Source of the DNA: Azadirachta indica
Taxonomy: Eukaryota; Streptophyta; Magnoliopsida; Sapindales; Meliaceae
Assembly (NCBI GenBank): GCA_022749755.1
Contig: JAGQDM010000070.1
Coordinates: 3,818,683-3,882,682, forward strand
DNA length: 64,000 bases
Reading direction: 5' to 3'
The notes under the pieces were generated by a model that had not been told where the DNA came from, made no database searches, and saw only the letters and a list, made by a program, of their open reading frames with translations. A program made the position numbers and the translations under genes. Each line of letters begins with the position of its first letter. Position 1 is the first letter of the stretch. Shown piece after piece: positions 62,801 through 64,000 of this stretch.

Positions 62801-64000
62801 CGAACGGCACCCTTTCCGAGTGAATAGAGACCTTTTCAGTTCTTGTTGAGTGACTAGCTCTTTTCTTTCTTTTCCTTGAGTAGCAAAGCGCCGGAAAGAT
62901 GAAGACGAATCAAAAAGGTAATGAACGGGATCCCCTAAGGGTAATGGGCAAAATCACCCAAAAAAAGGAATCCGAAGATCAGTCTTTTTTATCCTCCCAG
63001 TGGGCAGTATACTACGATTCAGTAATTCGATCTATGCCAACGGTCTCTTTTGGAACTGGGGCTTGTGTCAGTCTTGCTTTTTTTCCTTGCCCGCAATGAG
63101 TGGACCGGAGGGAGGAGGCGACGACGAAAGTGCTTGTTACAGATTTTGAGTTTCAATAAAAATAGACTTTTGGGGAAAATCAGTCTCAGTCCAGGTATAA
63201 AAGTGTTCCATCCTTTTAGGCGGCGCACTCTTCTATTGTTGATTAGTCTTCTACTTCTATTGTTGATTAGAAAGGTGGGCCCCAGAGGAGGCGTATCCTT
63301 ACTTAGGATTAGACAGCAGAATCAATCTCTCTAAAGCATTCCCGAGATCCCATAGTTTGGAGAGATTTTGTGTAGTCCATCCGCTTACTTAGGCTTAGAT
63401 CTATTCCTTTTCATCCCCTACGCTGCGAGCGTCTGTCCGTAGGTCCCCGAATGAACTTCCAACGTTAGGTAAGGGAGGCATGATATGAAATATCTTGAAT
63501 ATGATCTTCCAAAGACGATAATCGAAATCCAATAGTAGGAGGCTCGAGTCTGGAACTCAGAGGTTGGAGCAGGTATTCGCCAGGTATTAGCTCGACGTTT
63601 TCTTGTTGAGTCTTTCCCCTATCCATTGATCAAGTTCGAATCGAAGGTAAACAAATCAACTCCATTATCATGTTTCGTCGTCCTAAACATTTAATCGCCA
63701 TTGGCGGGTATTGTATTGCACACCGCCCATCTCTATAGGGCAGGGCAGGGCTTTTTTGGGCACAGGGCAAGCAAAAGAAGCGGCTCAGCCGGCGCAGCTC
63801 TAGCGTCTTCAAGCAGCAAGAAGGAAGAAAAGAATGGCGTAACTTAACTCTACCAAGACGGATGTGGCACAGCGTGGCACGCACAAAGACAAGGCTCGCG
63901 CGACAGGGTGCTATCGAATAGTCCTATTGCATGGATAGGAAGGCGCTTCTTCCATTAGGTGTCTCCTGGCAGGGGCTGTGCACAATCAAAGAGGGGGCGG
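59886..64000. other. Spacer to the window end, no recognisable gene
   Basis: Frames are under about 95 codons and unrecognised. An A-rich run lies at 61442-61456 and the promoter-like word ACTTATATAAGAGA lies near 62525, without an adjacent gene. The last bases do not enter any gene I recognise. Confidence 0.5.

Overview
The window looks like angiosperm (probably eudicot) mitochondrial DNA. Four typical plant mitochondrial protein genes (cob, atp8, cox3, sdh4) lie far apart in a large, mostly non-coding sequence. That sequence carries plastid-derived DNA, decayed nuclear LTR retrotransposons of the Ty1/copia and Ty3/gypsy types, and many short repeats. I found no intact rRNA or tRNA gene, no nad exon and no CRISPR array. 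The species cannot be named from the sequence alone.

Layout. 1-20200 is gene-poor spacer. It holds a tRNA-like remnant (about 1.1 kb), one arm of a diverged inverted repeat (1.75-2.0 kb; partner at 12.6-12.8 kb), retrotransposon gag remnants (2.2-2.5 and 7.2-7.5 kb), a nuclear-looking small gene (11.8-12.4 kb), and a nuclear-like block at about 14.5-17.2 kb. That block has a Tat/Ogre-like primer binding site and a small gene encoding a signal peptide plus an IDA-LIKE (IDL) peptide motif. 20.2-24 kb holds cob (minus strand), a converging 121-codon ORF and an unassigned 258-codon ORF with membrane segments. 25.5-26.8 kb is a broken copia RT/RNase H. 28.8 kb has a tiny match to the end of sdh3. 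32.6-34.6 kb is a broken gypsy RT/RNase H/integrase. 45-48.2 kb is the main gene cluster: atp8, a stem-loop, an unassigned ORF, cox3 and an overlapping sdh4. 50.8-53.3 kb is a plastid insertion in plastid gene order (trnV-UAC, trnM-CAU, atpE, atpB), with every member damaged. 53.3-64 kb is spacer with only unassigned ORFs.

The functional genes all serve the respiratory chain: complex III (cob), complex IV (cox3), the membrane anchor of complex II (sdh4) and ATP synthase (atp8). Plant mitochondrial transcripts are normally C-to-U edited, so the DNA-level proteins given here are pre-editing versions.

The most unusual item is the IDL-like peptide gene with its own TATA box. It looks like a nuclear gene captured by mitochondrial DNA. 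No clearly new multi-gene system is visible. Other second-look items are the damaged plastid trnM with a 7-base insertion, the strong hairpin behind atp8, the ATGA overlap of cox3 and sdh4, and the 258-codon and 104/156-codon ORFs beside core genes.
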